Below are positions 8,037 through 15,449 of a stretch of DNA of 22,715 bases, piece by piece (position 1 is the stretch's first letter; the number at the start of each line of letters is the position of its first letter). The stretch spans positions 1 through 22,715 of the forward strand of contig CAUBGU010000019.1 in assembly GCA_958435545.1 (NCBI GenBank), in the 5' to 3' direction. Source of the DNA: an uncultured Collinsella sp. (GTDB lineage Bacteria; Actinomycetota; Coriobacteriia; Coriobacteriales; Coriobacteriaceae). The notes under the pieces are model-generated. The model made no database searches. It worked only from the letters and a program-made list of their open reading frames with translations, and was not told the origin of the DNA. Both the position numbers and the translations under genes were made by a program.

Positions 8037-8750
8037 ATGGCGCAGCGCGAACAACACGAACGGGTCAAACGGATGGACCGCTTGGCGGACAAGCTGCTCG
8101 GTCATAAGGCGGTGGTCGTGGCGATACTGGTCGTCATTGCGATGGCGAGTGGACTGGCGATGGTGAACCTTGGCGGCGGTGCCGGCGGCGTGTCGTTTGA
8201 GCACACTGACGGTTCGGGCTCGTTGGTGGAGCCGGGATCCGGCGATGCCTCGAGCGGAAAGACATCCGAAGGCTCTTCGCCTAAGGTGTCTGCCGCGGCA
8301 GAGGTTTATGTCGATGTCGATGGCGCCGTTGTGTCGCCCGGTGTATATCGCCTCAAGGATGGCGCGCGGGTGGCTCAGGCGATTGATGCCGCCGGCGGGC
8401 TGGCGCCCGAGGCAGACGTTACGGGGCTCAATCGGGCATCTAAGGTCATTGATGGACAAAAAATCCACGTTCCAACGGTAGGGGAACAGCAGGCGTCCAT
8501 TTCGGAAGCCGGTGTTGATGGTGGGGCTTCCGCATCATCGGGCGTGAGTGGTGCAACGGGCTTAGTAAACATCAATACGGCAAGCGCGGCAGAGCTACAG
8601 ACGCTTTCGGGCATCGGCCCCTCCATGGCCCAGTCGATTATCGATGAGCGGACAAAGAACGGTGCTTTTGCCTCGGTTGACGATCTGATGCGTGTGTCGG
8701 GAATCGGCGAGAAGAAGTTTGCCAAAATCAAAGATTGCATCTGCGTATGA
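8037..8750 (+). CDS. comEA: ComEA-type DNA-binding competence protein
   Basis: 237 residues. The order is a short basic cytoplasmic start, one membrane segment (about 25-43), a Gly/Ser-rich linker, an SLBB domain (about 89-146, VYVDVDGAVVSPGVY) and a C-terminal helix-hairpin-helix pair (176-237, LVNINTASAAELQTLSGIG and MRVSGIGEKKFAKI). ComEA anchors in the membrane and binds incoming double-stranded DNA outside the cell, passing it to ComEC. The start at 8037 has GGGAGG seven bases upstream; the open frame continues 26 codons upstream without similarity. The stop overlaps the comEC start as ATGA. Confidence 0.93.
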   Translation: MAQREQHERVKRMDRLADKLLGHKAVVVAILVVIAMASGLAMVNLGGGAGGVSFEHTDGSGSLVEPGSGDASSGKTSEGSSPKVSAAAEVYVDVDGAVVSPGVYRLKDGARVAQAIDAAGGLAPEADVTGLNRASKVIDGQKIHVPTVGEQQASISEAGVDGGASASSGVSGATGLVNINTASAAELQTLSGIGPSMAQSIIDERTKNGAFASVDDLMRVSGIGEKKFAKIKDCICV

Positions 8751-11050
8751 GTGCGACCGAGCGCGAACATGTGATGCCTCCGCGGCCCCTGATGCCGAGG
8801 ACGATGGCCCTGTGTGCCGGCATGTGCATGAGCTGCGCCTTGGTGCTCAACGTGGCCGCTGATGCGCTGCTGAGGGAGCAGGCGCCGGCGGTCGGGCTGC
8901 TATGGGCCATTCCCGTTGCGGCGGCGGTATTCGTTGTGCTGGCTCAATCTTGTGCGCGGCTTGCCCCTTGGAAGCGGTGGCTGTATGCCGCGTCCGTCGG
9001 TCTCGTGGCGGGAGCGGTCGTCTCGGCGTGGTGGGCTGTGGGCACGCTAGGCGCCTCGAAGGCGCTCGACGGTCGAGCGGCAAGCAGCCTCGAGTTTATC
9101 GTGCAGGGCGATCCATCCATAAACGACGACGTGTATTCCTATACCTGCGAGGCGCGCGCGGACGGTAAGAACTTGGCAACGGTTCGCCTATCGTGCGACC
9201 GCGAGCTCAAGGTCGGGGCGTACGTGCGTGTTATCGGTCGCGTTTCACGTTTTGAGAACGATGCGTATGGACGATCGCGCGTGCTCCGAGGCGAGGTGCG
9301 CAAGGTTAAAGTCGTTCGGATTGTGTCGGCCGATGAGGGCTCTCCGGGACCGCTGCTTCGGCTGCGAAATGGGCTGCTTGCGTCCATCGCGCCTGCGACC
9401 GACCCGGCGCGTGCACTCATAGCCGGTGTCGTCTGCGGTCGTTCGGCCGAACTGCGCGCCCAGCCGGCGGGCGACTGGTTTTCGGTGACGGGAACGGCGC
9501 ATCTTATAGCCGTCTCCGGCAGCCATTTGGCTATCGTGGGATTTGTAATCGAGGGTGTATTGCAAAAGACTCGCTGCTCACGTGGTGTTCAGCGGGCGAT
9601 ATTGGCGATGGCGCTTGTGGGCTACACTGCCTTTACGGGCGCGTCTCCCTCGGCCGTGCGCGCGTGCTGCATGGTGTTCGCGACGCTTGTCGTAAACGGC
9701 GCGGGGCGTCGCCGGCACGGCGCATCGGCACTCTTCGTAACCATGTCCATCTTTGTGCTGCTGCGGCCGACGGCGCTGTTCGAGATGGGCTTTCAGCTCT
9801 CGTGTGCCAGCGTCTTAGCCATTCTGTGCTTTTGCCCCTATGCGACCTACGCTTTGGGTGAGCTGGGTGTGCCATCGGGCGTTGCCAACATACTTTCCGT
9901 CACGCTGTGCTCGCAACTGGCGACACTTCCCATTACCATTCCTGCCTTCGGTACGTTCTCGCTCATTGCTCCGCTGGCAAATGCAGTCATCGGTCCGGTG
10001 GTGAGCGTACTGCTTGCTGTGTCGATCGTGCTGGTTCCCTTTTCGCTCGTGGAACCGTTGCGGATTTGGGCGCTCGTTGTGCCCATGGTTGCCGCCCGTT
10101 GCGCACTGTTCTTCGAGCAGCTGTTTGCCGCCGTGCCTGGTGCATCTGTGAGTGTGCCGCCCGATAGCATGTGGATTTACCTAGTGCCGTGTTTGCTGGC
10201 GGTTCTGTTGGTCTGGTGGCCGCGTCCCCGTGCACGTCCTATGGCGGTGGGGCTTTCATGCCTGGTGCTCTTGGCTGCGATTCCGTACGTCTACTGGGAT
10301 CGATTCGCTCCGCCTTCGGTGACGGTGCTCGATGTGGGCCAGGCGGATGCGATTCTTATCCGCCAGGGCGACGCATTAGCACTCGTCGACTGCGGGCTCG
10401 ATGAGTGCGTGGTAGCGGCGTTGGTTCGCAATAACGTGCACCATATCGATGCCGTCTTTGTGACGCATTGGGATGAGGATCACTGGGGTGGTCTACCTGC
10501 CGTGCTCGAACAGTTTTCGGTCGGAACGATTGCCGTGGCGGCGGATGCGTTGGAGGATGCTCCTGCCGAGGTATTGAATCGACCTGGCGTTGAGTATCGG
10601 CAGGTGCGCCGTGGGGATACGGTCGACATCGGCTCATTTTGTGCCCGCGTGATGTGGCCGTTCGAGTCCGTAGATGGCGAGGGAAATGAGGACTCGCTTG
10701 TCCTGCTACTCTCTTATGTTCAGGAAGGCAAGAGCCTGCGTATGCTCCTCACTGGTGATGCCGAGCTCGACCAAGAACGGGAATTCGTGCAGGAGGTGGG
10801 GGATATCGATGTCCTTAAACTTGGGCATCACGGCTCCAAGGTTTCAGTCGATGGTGAGTTGCTGGATGTCCTGAGACCCGAGCTTTCCCTCGCGAGCGCC
10901 GGCAAGGGGAATCGATACGGTCATCCGTCGGATGCCTGCATCGATGCCGTTCAGGAAGCGGGCGGTGCGTTCGCATGCACCATCGAACACGGTGATATCA
11001 CCATCAGCCCGACCGCAAAGGGCTTTGCGATGCGATGCCAGCGACCGTGA
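8747..11050 (+). CDS. comEC: ComEC/Rec2 DNA uptake channel with metallo-beta-lactamase domain
   Basis: 767 residues. An N-terminal pair of hydrophobic segments is followed by a soluble beta-rich domain (about 110-200), the polytopic competence domain beginning near GTAHLIAVSGSHLAIVG, and a C-terminal metallo-beta-lactamase-like domain. The last keeps the metal motif HWDEDH (H574, D576, D578, H579), LDVGQAD (D529), TGDAE (D671) and GHHGSK (H694, H695), so it looks catalytically intact. In transformable bacteria ComEC moves single-stranded DNA across the membrane. There is no Shine-Dalgarno before the ATG, which overlaps the comEA stop, so translation is probably coupled. ComEB is absent, as in many genomes. 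Confidence 0.94.
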   Translation: MSATEREHVMPPRPLMPRTMALCAGMCMSCALVLNVAADALLREQAPAVGLLWAIPVAAAVFVVLAQSCARLAPWKRWLYAASVGLVAGAVVSAWWAVGTLGASKALDGRAASSLEFIVQGDPSINDDVYSYTCEARADGKNLATVRLSCDRELKVGAYVRVIGRVSRFENDAYGRSRVLRGEVRKVKVVRIVSADEGSPGPLLRLRNGLLASIAPATDPARALIAGVVCGRSAELRAQPAGDWFSVTGTAHLIAVSGSHLAIVGFVIEGVLQKTRCSRGVQRAILAMALVGYTAFTGASPSAVRACCMVFATLVVNGAGRRRHGASALFVTMSIFVLLRPTALFEMGFQLSCASVLAILCFCPYATYALGELGVPSGVANILSVTLCSQLATLPITIPAFGTFSLIAPLANAVIGPVVSVLLAVSIVLVPFSLVEPLRIWALVVPMVAARCALFFEQLFAAVPGASVSVPPDSMWIYLVPCLLAVLLVWWPRPRARPMAVGLSCLVLLAAIPYVYWDRFAPPSVTVLDVGQADAILIRQGDALALVDCGLDECVVAALVRNNVHHIDAVFVTHWDEDHWGGLPAVLEQFSVGTIAVAADALEDAPAEVLNRPGVEYRQVRRGDTVDIGSFCARVMWPFESVDGEGNEDSLVLLLSYVQEGKSLRMLLTGDAELDQEREFVQEVGDIDVLKLGHHGSKVSVDGELLDVLRPELSLASAGKGNRYGHPSDACIDAVQEAGGAFACTIEHGDITISPTAKGFAMRCQRP

Positions 11051-11073
11051 CGACGTCGATGGCGTGTGGTGGG

Positions 11074-11088
11074 CCCCTGGGCTAGAAT
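11074..11088 (+). promoter_or_regulatory. Candidate holA promoter (-10 TAGAAT)
   Basis: CTGGGCTAGAAT contains a good -10 (TAGAAT, 11083-11088) with no clear -35. It would give a leader of about 35 bases to the holA ATG at 11129. The preceding GGGC resembles the CTCGGGTA core found before lepA and the first dnaJ-like gene. Confidence 0.4.
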
Positions 11089-11128
11089 GGCACGGAACGA
11101 ATACGAAGGCCTGCGGGAGGGGAGCGTA

Positions 11129-12091
11129 ATGTCCGAAACCGGTCTGCTGCCGGCATATCTGATCGTCGGTACCGACGGCGTCAAGCGCGATCACGCCGTC
11201 TCGCGTATGAAGGCGCGTCTGGAAAAGTCGGGAATGGTCGAGTTCAACCTCGACGAGCGCGACATGACCAAGGACCCCGATATCGAGTCCATTATCGGAT
11301 CGCTTAACACCTTTCCGATGGGCAGCGAGTTTCGCTTGGTAATCCTTGATGGCTGCTCAAAGCTCGCTAAGGCGGTCTCGGAGCCGCTTGTCGACTATCT
11401 GGCGAGTCCCAGCCCCACGACGGTCTGCCTCATCATCGCCGACTCGCTTGCCAAGAACACGCGCCTGTATAAGGCGATCGCCAAAATCGACAAGAAGGCC
11501 GTGATCGATTGCTCCGGCACCAAGCGCTGGGAGTTACCGCGCCGCGTGCAACAGATGGCGACGCAGCACGGCAAGTCGATCTCGACGGCGGCCGCCGAGG
11601 AGCTCGTCTCGCGTTCGGGTGAAAACACTCGCATGCTCGATAACGACTTGGCTAAGCTTGCCCAGATGGTCGAGGCGCCCCAGATTGAGCTTGCCGACGT
11701 TGAGCGCTGGATTGTACGTACGGCCGAGGTTCAACCCTGGGACTTTCTCAATGCGGTCTCGGCCCGTGACATGCGCCGTTCGCTCGAGCTCTTCAATCTA
11801 ATGCCCGCCAAGAGCTACGTGTGGACGTACACATTGCTGTGCGGCCGCATTCGCGAGCTTATCGTTGCCAAGGCGCTCGATGCGCGCGGACAGGGTCGTG
11901 AGCTGGCCGCAACGCTCAAACTCCAGTCCTGGCAGGTCAAGAATCACCTGACCTGGGCACGTCGCTTTTCGATGGCAGAGCTCGTCGCAGCGCTCGAGGG
12001 TGCCGTTGATGTGGAGCTCGCGCTCAAGGGTTCGGCCGATTCTCAGACCGCGCTTTTGCTCTGGATTACGAACATCTTGAGAAAATCGTGA
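11129..12091 (+). CDS. holA: DNA polymerase III subunit delta
   Basis: 320 residues, typical of the delta subunit that opens the sliding clamp in the clamp-loader complex. The N-terminal AYLIVGTDGVKRDHAV resembles the degenerate nucleotide-binding loop of the family, with LVILDGCSKLAK and later RSGENTRMLDNDLAKLA as in YqeN/HolA proteins. The start at 11129 follows GGGAGGGGAG by a few bases; the frame extends 21 codons upstream across the putative promoter. Position between comEC and rpsT matches the Bacillus order comEC-holA(yqeN)-rpsT and supports the call, since the family has few sharp motifs. Confidence 0.9.
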   Translation: MSETGLLPAYLIVGTDGVKRDHAVSRMKARLEKSGMVEFNLDERDMTKDPDIESIIGSLNTFPMGSEFRLVILDGCSKLAKAVSEPLVDYLASPSPTTVCLIIADSLAKNTRLYKAIAKIDKKAVIDCSGTKRWELPRRVQQMATQHGKSISTAAAEELVSRSGENTRMLDNDLAKLAQMVEAPQIELADVERWIVRTAEVQPWDFLNAVSARDMRRSLELFNLMPAKSYVWTYTLLCGRIRELIVAKALDARGQGRELAATLKLQSWQVKNHLTWARRFSMAELVAALEGAVDVELALKGSADSQTALLLWITNILRKS

Positions 12092-12140
12092 TGATACCTG
12101 CCTATTTGACAAATTCGTTCTATCCCTTTGAGGGGGAGCG

Positions 12141-12149
12141 TGCTATAGT
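12141..12149 (+). promoter_or_regulatory. rpsT promoter, extended -10
   Basis: TGCTATAGT is a strong extended -10 (TATAGT at 12144-12149). No -35 is seen at 16-18 bases; a TTGACA at 12106-12111 lies too far upstream to pair with it. Transcription from about 12156 would leave a leader of about 70 bases. Confidence 0.55.
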
Positions 12150-12159
12150 AGGCGCTTGC

Positions 12160-12197
12160 ATGACCTCACCGTGTCTCAGAGGTGTCATACATTTTTT
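12160..12197 (+). promoter_or_regulatory. rpsT leader hairpin followed by T run
   Basis: ATGAC+CTC (12160-12167) can pair with GAG (12179-12181) and GTCAT (12184-12188) across a two-base bulge; TTTTTT follows at 12192-12197 after ACA. It resembles a weak attenuator or a ribosomal-protein binding site. The stem is short and the call is tentative. Confidence 0.3.
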
Positions 12198-12224
12198 GCA
12201 AGGAACTCGAAAGGAACTCCAGAA

Positions 12225-12491
12225 GTGGCAAACATCAAGTCTCAGAAGAAGCGTATCCGCACCAATGAGGCAGCTCGCATGCGTAACAAGGCTGTCAAGT
12301 CCGAGCTCAAGACGCTGACCAAGCACGTCCAGTCCGCCGTCGCCGAGGGCGACGCCGAGAAGGCCCAGGCTGCCCTCAAGACCGTCACCAAGCGTCTCGA
12401 CATGGCTGCCGCCAAGCATGTTATCCACAAGAACCAGGCTTCCAACCGCAAGTCCGGTCTTGCCAAGCTCGTGAACAGCATCAACGCTTAA
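12225..12491 (+). CDS. rpsT: Small ribosomal subunit protein bS20
   Basis: 88 residues, the normal length. It binds 16S rRNA early in 30S assembly. The lysine/arginine-rich N-terminus [20 protein letters not shown] and the C-terminal [17 protein letters not shown] are diagnostic. The start is GTG at 12225; the in-frame extension upstream overlaps the promoter and leader. Two near-identical AAGGAACTC units (12200-12218) precede it, the second at normal distance. It stands as a single-gene unit with its own promoter and terminator. Confidence 0.96.
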   Translation: MANIKSQKKRIRTNEAARMRNKAVKSELKTLTKHVQSAVAEGDAEKAQAALKTVTKRLDMAAAKHVIHKNQASNRKSGLAKLVNSINA

Positions 12492-12527
12492 GTTGTAAAT
12501 TTCACACCACACAGATTACGCGCATAA

Positions 12528-12562
12528 ATGGAGCCTGTTTTATGGAACAGGCTCCATTTTTT
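12528..12562 (+). terminator. Strong intrinsic terminator after rpsT
   Basis: A perfect 12-bp stem (ATGGAGCCTGTT 12528-12539 with AACAGGCTCCAT 12546-12557) has a six-base loop and is followed by T through 12562. A-rich sequence before the left arm can pair with the T run. This is the strongest terminator in the window. Confidence 0.92.
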
Positions 12563-12565
12563 GTA

Positions 12566-12580
12566 CCGCTCGGGTAAGAT
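12566..12580 (+). promoter_or_regulatory. lepA promoter placing the transcript start at the start codon
   Basis: CCGCTCGGGTAAGAT ends in a -10-like TAAGAT (12575-12580). The lepA ATG lies at 12588, seven bases after the -10, so a normal start site would fall on or next to the first base of the ATG. The 11-base core CCGCTCGGGTA is repeated exactly before the first dnaJ-like gene. Confidence 0.5.
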
Positions 12581-12587
12581 AGTCCGC

Positions 12588-14399
12588 ATGAATACTTCAA
12601 TTGACATTTCCCACATCCGCAACTTCTCAATCGTTGCGCACATCGACCATGGCAAGTCCACGATCAGCGATCGCATCCTCGAGCTCACCCATACCGTCGA
12701 CGAACGCGACATGGAGTCGCAGCTGCTCGACACCATGGATATCGAGCGCGAGCGCGGCATCACGATCAAGTCCAATGCCGTTCGCGTGTCCTATGACGCC
12801 GACGATGGCGAGACGTATCAGTTCAATCTGATCGATACGCCGGGCCACGTGGACTTTACCTATGAGGTCTCGCGCTCGCTGGCAGCCTGTGAGGGCGCGG
12901 TGCTCGTTGTCGACGCCACACAGGGCGTCGAGGCACAGACCGTCTCCAACGCGACGCTTGCCATGAACGCCAATCTGGACATTGTGCCGGCCATCAACAA
13001 GATCGACCTGCCCTCGGCTCATCCCGACGAGGTTAAGACCGAGATCGAGGATGACCTGGCAATCCCTGCCGACGATGCCGTATGCGTATCGGGCAAGACC
13101 GGCGAGGGCATTCACGATCTGCTGGAGTCTATTGTCTTTTTGATCTCGCCGCCCAAGGGCGATGCAAACGCGCCGCTCAAAGCGCTCATCCTGGACTCGT
13201 ATTTCGATGAGTACCGCGGCGTCGTTGCCACGGTCCGTGTCTTTGACGGCTCCATCAAGAAGGGCGATACCCTGCGCATGATGCAGGCAAAGGGCGACTT
13301 TTTGGTCGATGGCGTGGGAGTCAAGCGTCCCGCCGAGACCCCGGTCGATGCGCTGACGGTCGGCGAGGTGGGCTACGTGGTCACGGGTCTGAAGGACCCC
13401 GAGGCCGTTCGCGTGGGCGATACCCTTACGTGGGCGTCGAACCCCTGCCCCGAGCCGCTTCCCGGTTACCGCGAGGCCAAGCCCATGGTCTATACGGGCC
13501 TGTTCCCGATCGATAACAAGGACTACGAGAACCTGCGTGACGCACTCGATAAGCTCCACGTTAACGACCCCTCGTTGGTGTGGGAGCCCGAGACGTCCGT
13601 GGCGCTCGGCTTTGGCTTCCGCGTGGGCTTCCTGGGTCTGCTGCACATGGAAGTCGTCAAGGAACGCCTGGAGCGCGAGTTCAACCTGGACCTCATTGCC
13701 ACGAGTCCCTCGGTCGACTATCACGTCTACAAGACCGACGGCGAAATGATCGATGTCCGCAGCCCGCAGGACCTTCCCGAGGCCACGCGCATCGAGCGTA
13801 TCGAGGAACCCTACCTCAAGGCAAAGATCATCTGCCCACCTGAGTACACGGGCGCCGTCATGCAGCTCGCCATCGAGCACCGCGGCGTTACGACCGACAT
13901 GATCCACCTGACGAGCAAATCGGTCGAGATGCGCTTCGATATGCCGCTTGCCGAGCTCATCTTGGACTTCTTTGACCAGCTCAAGAGCCGCACTAAGGGC
14001 TATGCCTCGCTCGACTACGAGTTCAACGAGTATCGTCCTTCCGGGCTCGTGAAGCTCGATATCTTGCTTTCTGGCGACGAGGTGGATGCGCTGTCGTTTA
14101 TCGTCCACAAGGACAAGGCCTACGGTCTTGCCCGCGGCCTGTGCGACAAGCTCAAGGAGATTATTCCGCGTCAGCTGTTCGAGGTGCCCATCCAGGGCGC
14201 TATCGGCAATAAGATTATTGCCCGCTCCACCGTCAAGGCACGTCGCAAGGACGTGCTTGCCAAGTGCTACGGCGGCGATATCTCGCGCAAGCGCAAACTG
14301 CTCGAGAAGCAGAAAGAGGGCAAGAAGCGCATGAAGGCCATCGGCTCGGTCGAGGTCCCGCAGGAGGCGTTTATGGCTATCCTCAAGGTGGACGAGTAG
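12588..14399 (+). CDS. lepA: Elongation factor 4 (LepA), ribosome-associated GTPase
   Basis: 603 residues, normal for EF4. The GTPase part has AHIDHGKST (17-25), the RGITIKS switch region, DTPGHVDF and NKIDLP. EF-G-like domains follow, and the C-terminal LepA-specific end contains [19 protein letters not shown]4 is a translational GTPase that acts on stalled ribosomes and in 30S biogenesis. The start at 12588 gives the normal N-terminus [13 protein letters not shown]. There is no Shine-Dalgarno between the upstream terminator and the ATG. The frame also continues upstream through the rpsT terminator, which is not a credible coding start. dusB follows four bases after the stop. Confidence 0.97.
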   Translation: MNTSIDISHIRNFSIVAHIDHGKSTISDRILELTHTVDERDMESQLLDTMDIERERGITIKSNAVRVSYDADDGETYQFNLIDTPGHVDFTYEVSRSLAACEGAVLVVDATQGVEAQTVSNATLAMNANLDIVPAINKIDLPSAHPDEVKTEIEDDLAIPADDAVCVSGKTGEGIHDLLESIVFLISPPKGDANAPLKALILDSYFDEYRGVVATVRVFDGSIKKGDTLRMMQAKGDFLVDGVGVKRPAETPVDALTVGEVGYVVTGLKDPEAVRVGDTLTWASNPCPEPLPGYREAKPMVYTGLFPIDNKDYENLRDALDKLHVNDPSLVWEPETSVALGFGFRVGFLGLLHMEVVKERLEREFNLDLIATSPSVDYHVYKTDGEMIDVRSPQDLPEATRIERIEEPYLKAKIICPPEYTGAVMQLAIEHRGVTTDMIHLTSKSVEMRFDMPLAELILDFFDQLKSRTKGYASLDYEFNEYRPSGLVKLDILLSGDEVDALSFIVHKDKAYGLARGLCDKLKEIIPRQLFEVPIQGAIGNKIIARSTVKARRKDVLAKCYGGDISRKRKLLEKQKEGKKRMKAIGSVEVPQEAFMAILKVDE

Positions 14400-14403
14400 A
14401 TCT

Positions 14404-15447
14404 ATGGCGCTTTCCGAATATAGTCGGCGGCTGCTGGGCGCCTATGCCGAGCAGCCGTTCCTTATGGCTCCCATGGCGGGCGTGACCGACCCTGCCTACC
14501 GCGTCATGTGCCGCCGCCGCGGTGCCAACCTTGCCTACAGCGAGATGGTGAGCGTGGCGGGCCTTGCCTATGCCAGCAACAAGACCTGGCGACTGGTGCT
14601 TCCTGCCGACGAGGAACAGCAGATTTGCGTGCAGCTCTTTGGCTCCAAGCCCGATCAGTTTGCGAGTGCCGTCGCCGCCGTCGAGGAGCGTGTGGGTGAT
14701 CGCCTGTCGCTCATCGATATCAATATGGCATGCCCCGCCCGCAAGGTCGTCACCAAGGGCGAGGGCTCGGCGCTTATGCGCACTCCCGATCTGGCCGAGC
14801 AGATCGTCGAGGCGGCGGTGGGCGCGGCGCATGTGCCCGTGACCGTAAAAATCCGTAAGGGCTTTTACGCCGAAGACCGCAACGCCGCGACGTTTGCCCA
14901 GATGCTTGAGGGAGCAGGGGCCGCCGCGGTGGCGGTACATGGTCGCTGCGCCACGCAGCTCTATACGGGCCAGGCCGATTGGTCGGTCGTCGATGAGGTG
15001 GCCGACGCCGTCGAGATTCCCGTTATCGGTTCGGGCGATGTGTTCTCGGCAGAGGACGCTGCTGAGCATCTGCAAAGCTCGGGTGCCAGCGCGGTGTTTA
15101 TCGCGCGCGGCATCTACGGCAATCCATGGGTGTTCGGCGATGCCCGAGCCCTTGCACTCGATGGCACGCCGGTTCCTTCTCGCTCCTCGGTTGAGCGCCT
15201 GGATGCCCTGCGCGAGCACCTGACGCTCACGCACGAGCTGTTGCCGCTCATGTCGCGTGCCCGCACGTACGCAAGCTGGTATCTAAAGGGCATGCCCCAT
15301 GCTGCCGCCTGGCGCGCTCAGGTGGTGCGTTGCTCCACATACGAGGAGTTCATGGCACTGGTCGATGATATCGAGCACGATGTGGTGGCCTGTGAGGCCG
15401 CACTTGCCGCCGGCGAGTCGGTGCCCGCTCATCCGTTGGAGGCCTAA
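14404..15447 (+). CDS. dusB: tRNA-dihydrouridine synthase, DusB type
   Basis: 347 residues. This FMN enzyme reduces uridines in the tRNA D-loop. Signature stretches are FLMAPMAGVTDPAYR near the N-terminus, QLFGSKPDQF, DINMACPARKVV with the proton-donor C110, VTVKIRKGF, VHGRCATQLYTG and the FMN phosphate region GSGDVFSAEDA ... ARGIYGNPWVF. The ATG has only a distant AAGGTG (13 bases) and starts four bases after lepA, so coupling is likely. The family member (DusB rather than another bacterial Dus) is inferred from the wording of the motifs. Confidence 0.92.
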   Translation: MALSEYSRRLLGAYAEQPFLMAPMAGVTDPAYRVMCRRRGANLAYSEMVSVAGLAYASNKTWRLVLPADEEQQICVQLFGSKPDQFASAVAAVEERVGDRLSLIDINMACPARKVVTKGEGSALMRTPDLAEQIVEAAVGAAHVPVTVKIRKGFYAEDRNAATFAQMLEGAGAAAVAVHGRCATQLYTGQADWSVVDEVADAVEIPVIGSGDVFSAEDAAEHLQSSGASAVFIARGIYGNPWVFGDARALALDGTPVPSRSSVERLDALREHLTLTHELLPLMSRARTYASWYLKGMPHAAAWRAQVVRCSTYEEFMALVDDIEHDVVACEAALAAGESVPAHPLEA

Positions 15448-15449
15448 CG

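Noticed and set aside
12106..12111. Perfect TTGACA as a -35 for rpsT
   Set aside because: It lies 32 bases from the TATAGT box, far beyond normal spacing, and no -10 lies 16-18 bases after it.
12528..12587. Upstream in-frame ATG giving lepA 20 more residues
   Set aside because: The start would lie in the left arm of the rpsT terminator, has no ribosome site, and the extra residues are not part of known LepA N-termini.
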